Below, in pieces: positions 62,865 through 64,000 of a stretch of 64,000 bases of DNA. The notes beneath the pieces were generated by a model that was given only the letters and a program-made list of their open reading frames with translations, had not been told where the DNA came from and searched no databases. The position numbers were made by a program, and so were the translations under genes. Source of the stretch: Nocardia inohanensis NBRC 100128 (lineage in GTDB: Bacteria > Actinomycetota > Actinomycetes > Mycobacteriales > Mycobacteriaceae); contig NZ_BDBK01000012.1 of assembly GCF_001612945.1 (NCBI RefSeq), forward strand, positions 124,001 to 188,000, read 5' to 3'. Positions within the stretch are counted from its first letter, which is position 1. Every line of letters starts with the position of its first letter.

Positions 62865-64000
62865 TCAGCCGCTAGCCAGGCGATGAATCTCCGCCGCGAC
62901 CTGCCGCGCGGTTTCGGCGCAGGCGCTGGTGCCGCCGTCGGTGTACTCCTTCACCGCGTCACCGACATTCCACAGATTCGGGATGGGAGTTTCGCGCGGC
63001 AGGTCGTAGCCGGGGACGGCGCGCTGCGGAGGCCAATCGTCGCGGGTGACATTGATGGACAGGATGCGGGCGGCATCGAATCCGGGTATCTGCTCGCGCA
63101 GATCCTGTAGCACCAGCGCGGTTTCGGCGTCGGCGTCGAAGTCGCCCACGGAGGGTTTGGGGACGCCGCTGCCCACGTACAGGTGCCAGCCCTCGGGCGC
63201 CATCTCCGGGCAGGTGGCGGTGAAATTGGCGATGTAGCAGAGTCTTCGGGTGCGGGCGAAGCCGAGCAGGCCGGGGGCTTCGACGAGGGGTTCGCGGCTG
63301 GCGAAGTTGACCGAGATCATGGCGCTGGGCAGGTCGCGTTGCAGCACCGTGCCGACGTAATCGGCCGGGAAGTGCTCCAGGCCGACCAGGTCCAGCGTCG
63401 CCGACGGTCCGATATCGCTGATCGCGAAACGGCAAGTGACGTCGACTGTTTCGCCGCCGCGGCGAATGCTCGCGCCGGTGATGTGCCCGTCCCGCACATG
63501 CAGCCGCGTCACCTCGCTCTCCAGCCAGACCGCGCCGCCGTCGCGCTCCACCGCTTCGGCCAGCGCCCGCCACACCCCGATGGTCCCCTCCGGGCAGAAC
63601 CCGAACTTCTCCAGCTCCGGTTTGTGCGTGAAGTAGTTCAGGAACACCCGCGCGGGCAGTTCCTCGGAGCCGACGGCGAAGACCGATCCGCACATATTGC
63701 GGAAGATCCCCTGCACCGCTTCGTTCTTGGTGTACCGCCGCACCCATTCGGCGGTGGAGAGTTCGCGCCCGGGCGTGTCACCTTCCCGGTCGGTATCGAG
63801 TTCGTCGAGCATCTGCGCGCCCTGCCGCGCCAATTGGGACAGCAGCAAACCCCAGCCGCCGCTGGTGACATCCACGTCCCGGCCGCCGATCCGGTACAGA
63901 ATCGGCGGATCGGCCGGTCGCACTTCGAATTTCGCACCCACCTCCGCGAAGGTTTGCTCGGTCACCCCGCCGAGCTCGATCACGATCGCGCCGTTGTTGA
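62865..64000 (-). CDS. FAD-dependent oxidoreductase, phytoene-desaturase-like, 5' end outside window
   Basis: At least 378 residues of a NAD(P)/FAD-binding oxidoreductase are seen; the frame is open to the window edge. Features: GGWGLLLSQLARQGAQML, ALAEAVERDGGAVWLESEVTRLHVRDG (the FAD-proximal strand), and the C-terminal FAD segment PNLWNVGDAVKEYTDGGTSACAETARQVA. This pattern is that of CrtI/amine-oxidase-like desaturases. The N-terminal Rossmann motif lies outside. Carotenoid or other polyprenyl desaturation is possible, but many members act elsewhere. Confidence 0.85.
   Translation of the reverse strand, partial: NNGAIVIELGGVTEQTFAEVGAKFEVRPADPPILYRIGGRDVDVTSGGWGLLLSQLARQGAQMLDELDTDREGDTPGRELSTAEWVRRYTKNEAVQGIFRNMCGSVFAVGSEELPARVFLNYFTHKPELEKFGFCPEGTIGVWRALAEAVERDGGAVWLESEVTRLHVRDGHITGASIRRGGETVDVTCRFAISDIGPSATLDLVGLEHFPADYVGTVLQRDLPSAMISVNFASREPLVEAPGLLGFARTRRLCYIANFTATCPEMAPEGWHLYVGSGVPKPSVGDFDADAETALVLQDLREQIPGFDAARILSINVTRDDWPPQRAVPGYDLPRETPIPNLWNVGDAVKEYTDGGTSACAETARQVAAEIHRLASG

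Overview
The window is high-GC DNA with short intergenic gaps, many GTG starts and long chains of 4-nt start/stop overlaps. It carries a complete Mce operon, an AftB-type arabinosyltransferase, an EthA-like Baeyer-Villiger monooxygenase, F420- and P450-type enzymes, and many TetR repressors. This points to a mycolic-acid actinomycete, most likely Nocardia or a close relative. No rRNA, tRNA, insertion sequence or CRISPR array was seen.

Region 1 (1-19.4 kb) is a lipid or sterol uptake and catabolism island. It holds an alpha/beta hydrolase, a crotonase, a TetR repressor, an HSL-type esterase, an operon of SCP2 protein, two Zn-alcohol dehydrogenases and an aldehyde dehydrogenase, then the divergent operon yrbE-yrbE-mceA-F, an Mce-associated protein and a DUF445 protein. 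An LLM F420 oxidoreductase/phosphotransferase pair closes it. An 18-bp palindrome (consensus TRACCGYMCGTACRGTCA) lies in front of five transcription units, including the TetR gene itself, so the island looks like one local regulon. Between mceD and mceE sit two tandem, translationally coupled 31-codon micro-ORFs made by a 92-bp repeat.

Region 2 (19.4-39.8 kb) is accessory catabolism. An operon of saccharopine-dehydrogenase-like protein, integral membrane protein and FAD oxidoreductase faces an EthR-like regulator. A GAF regulator precedes an aldehyde dehydrogenase. Next come a fatty-acid-type operon (acyl-CoA ligase, SDR, phosphotransferase), a GMC oxidoreductase/aldehyde dehydrogenase pair with TetR and PucR regulators, and an EthA-like monooxygenase coupled to a hydrolase. 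A remnant of a paralogue of the membrane protein lies at 33.9 kb.

Region 3 (40-53.6 kb) is a terpenoid-type locus. It has an acyl-CoA-oxidase-like flavoprotein, two divergent P450s that both lack the ExxR arginine and the I-helix threonine, a duplicated ABM-like protein, a terpene synthase with an altered metal-binding motif, and, 6 kb further on, a canonical terpene synthase. Between the synthases lie a diguanylate cyclase, an ArsR-phosphatase fusion, a VOC protein and a NarL-type two-component system. This unusual enzyme set is the best candidate for an undescribed pathway.

Region 4 (53.7-64 kb) holds AftB with a coupled leader ORF, an M50-type protease, a DUF574-type methyltransferase, a second diguanylate cyclase, a steroid-5-alpha-reductase-like protein behind a perfect KstR-type box, a conventional P450 divergent from a TetR gene, and a partial FAD oxidoreductase that runs off the end.
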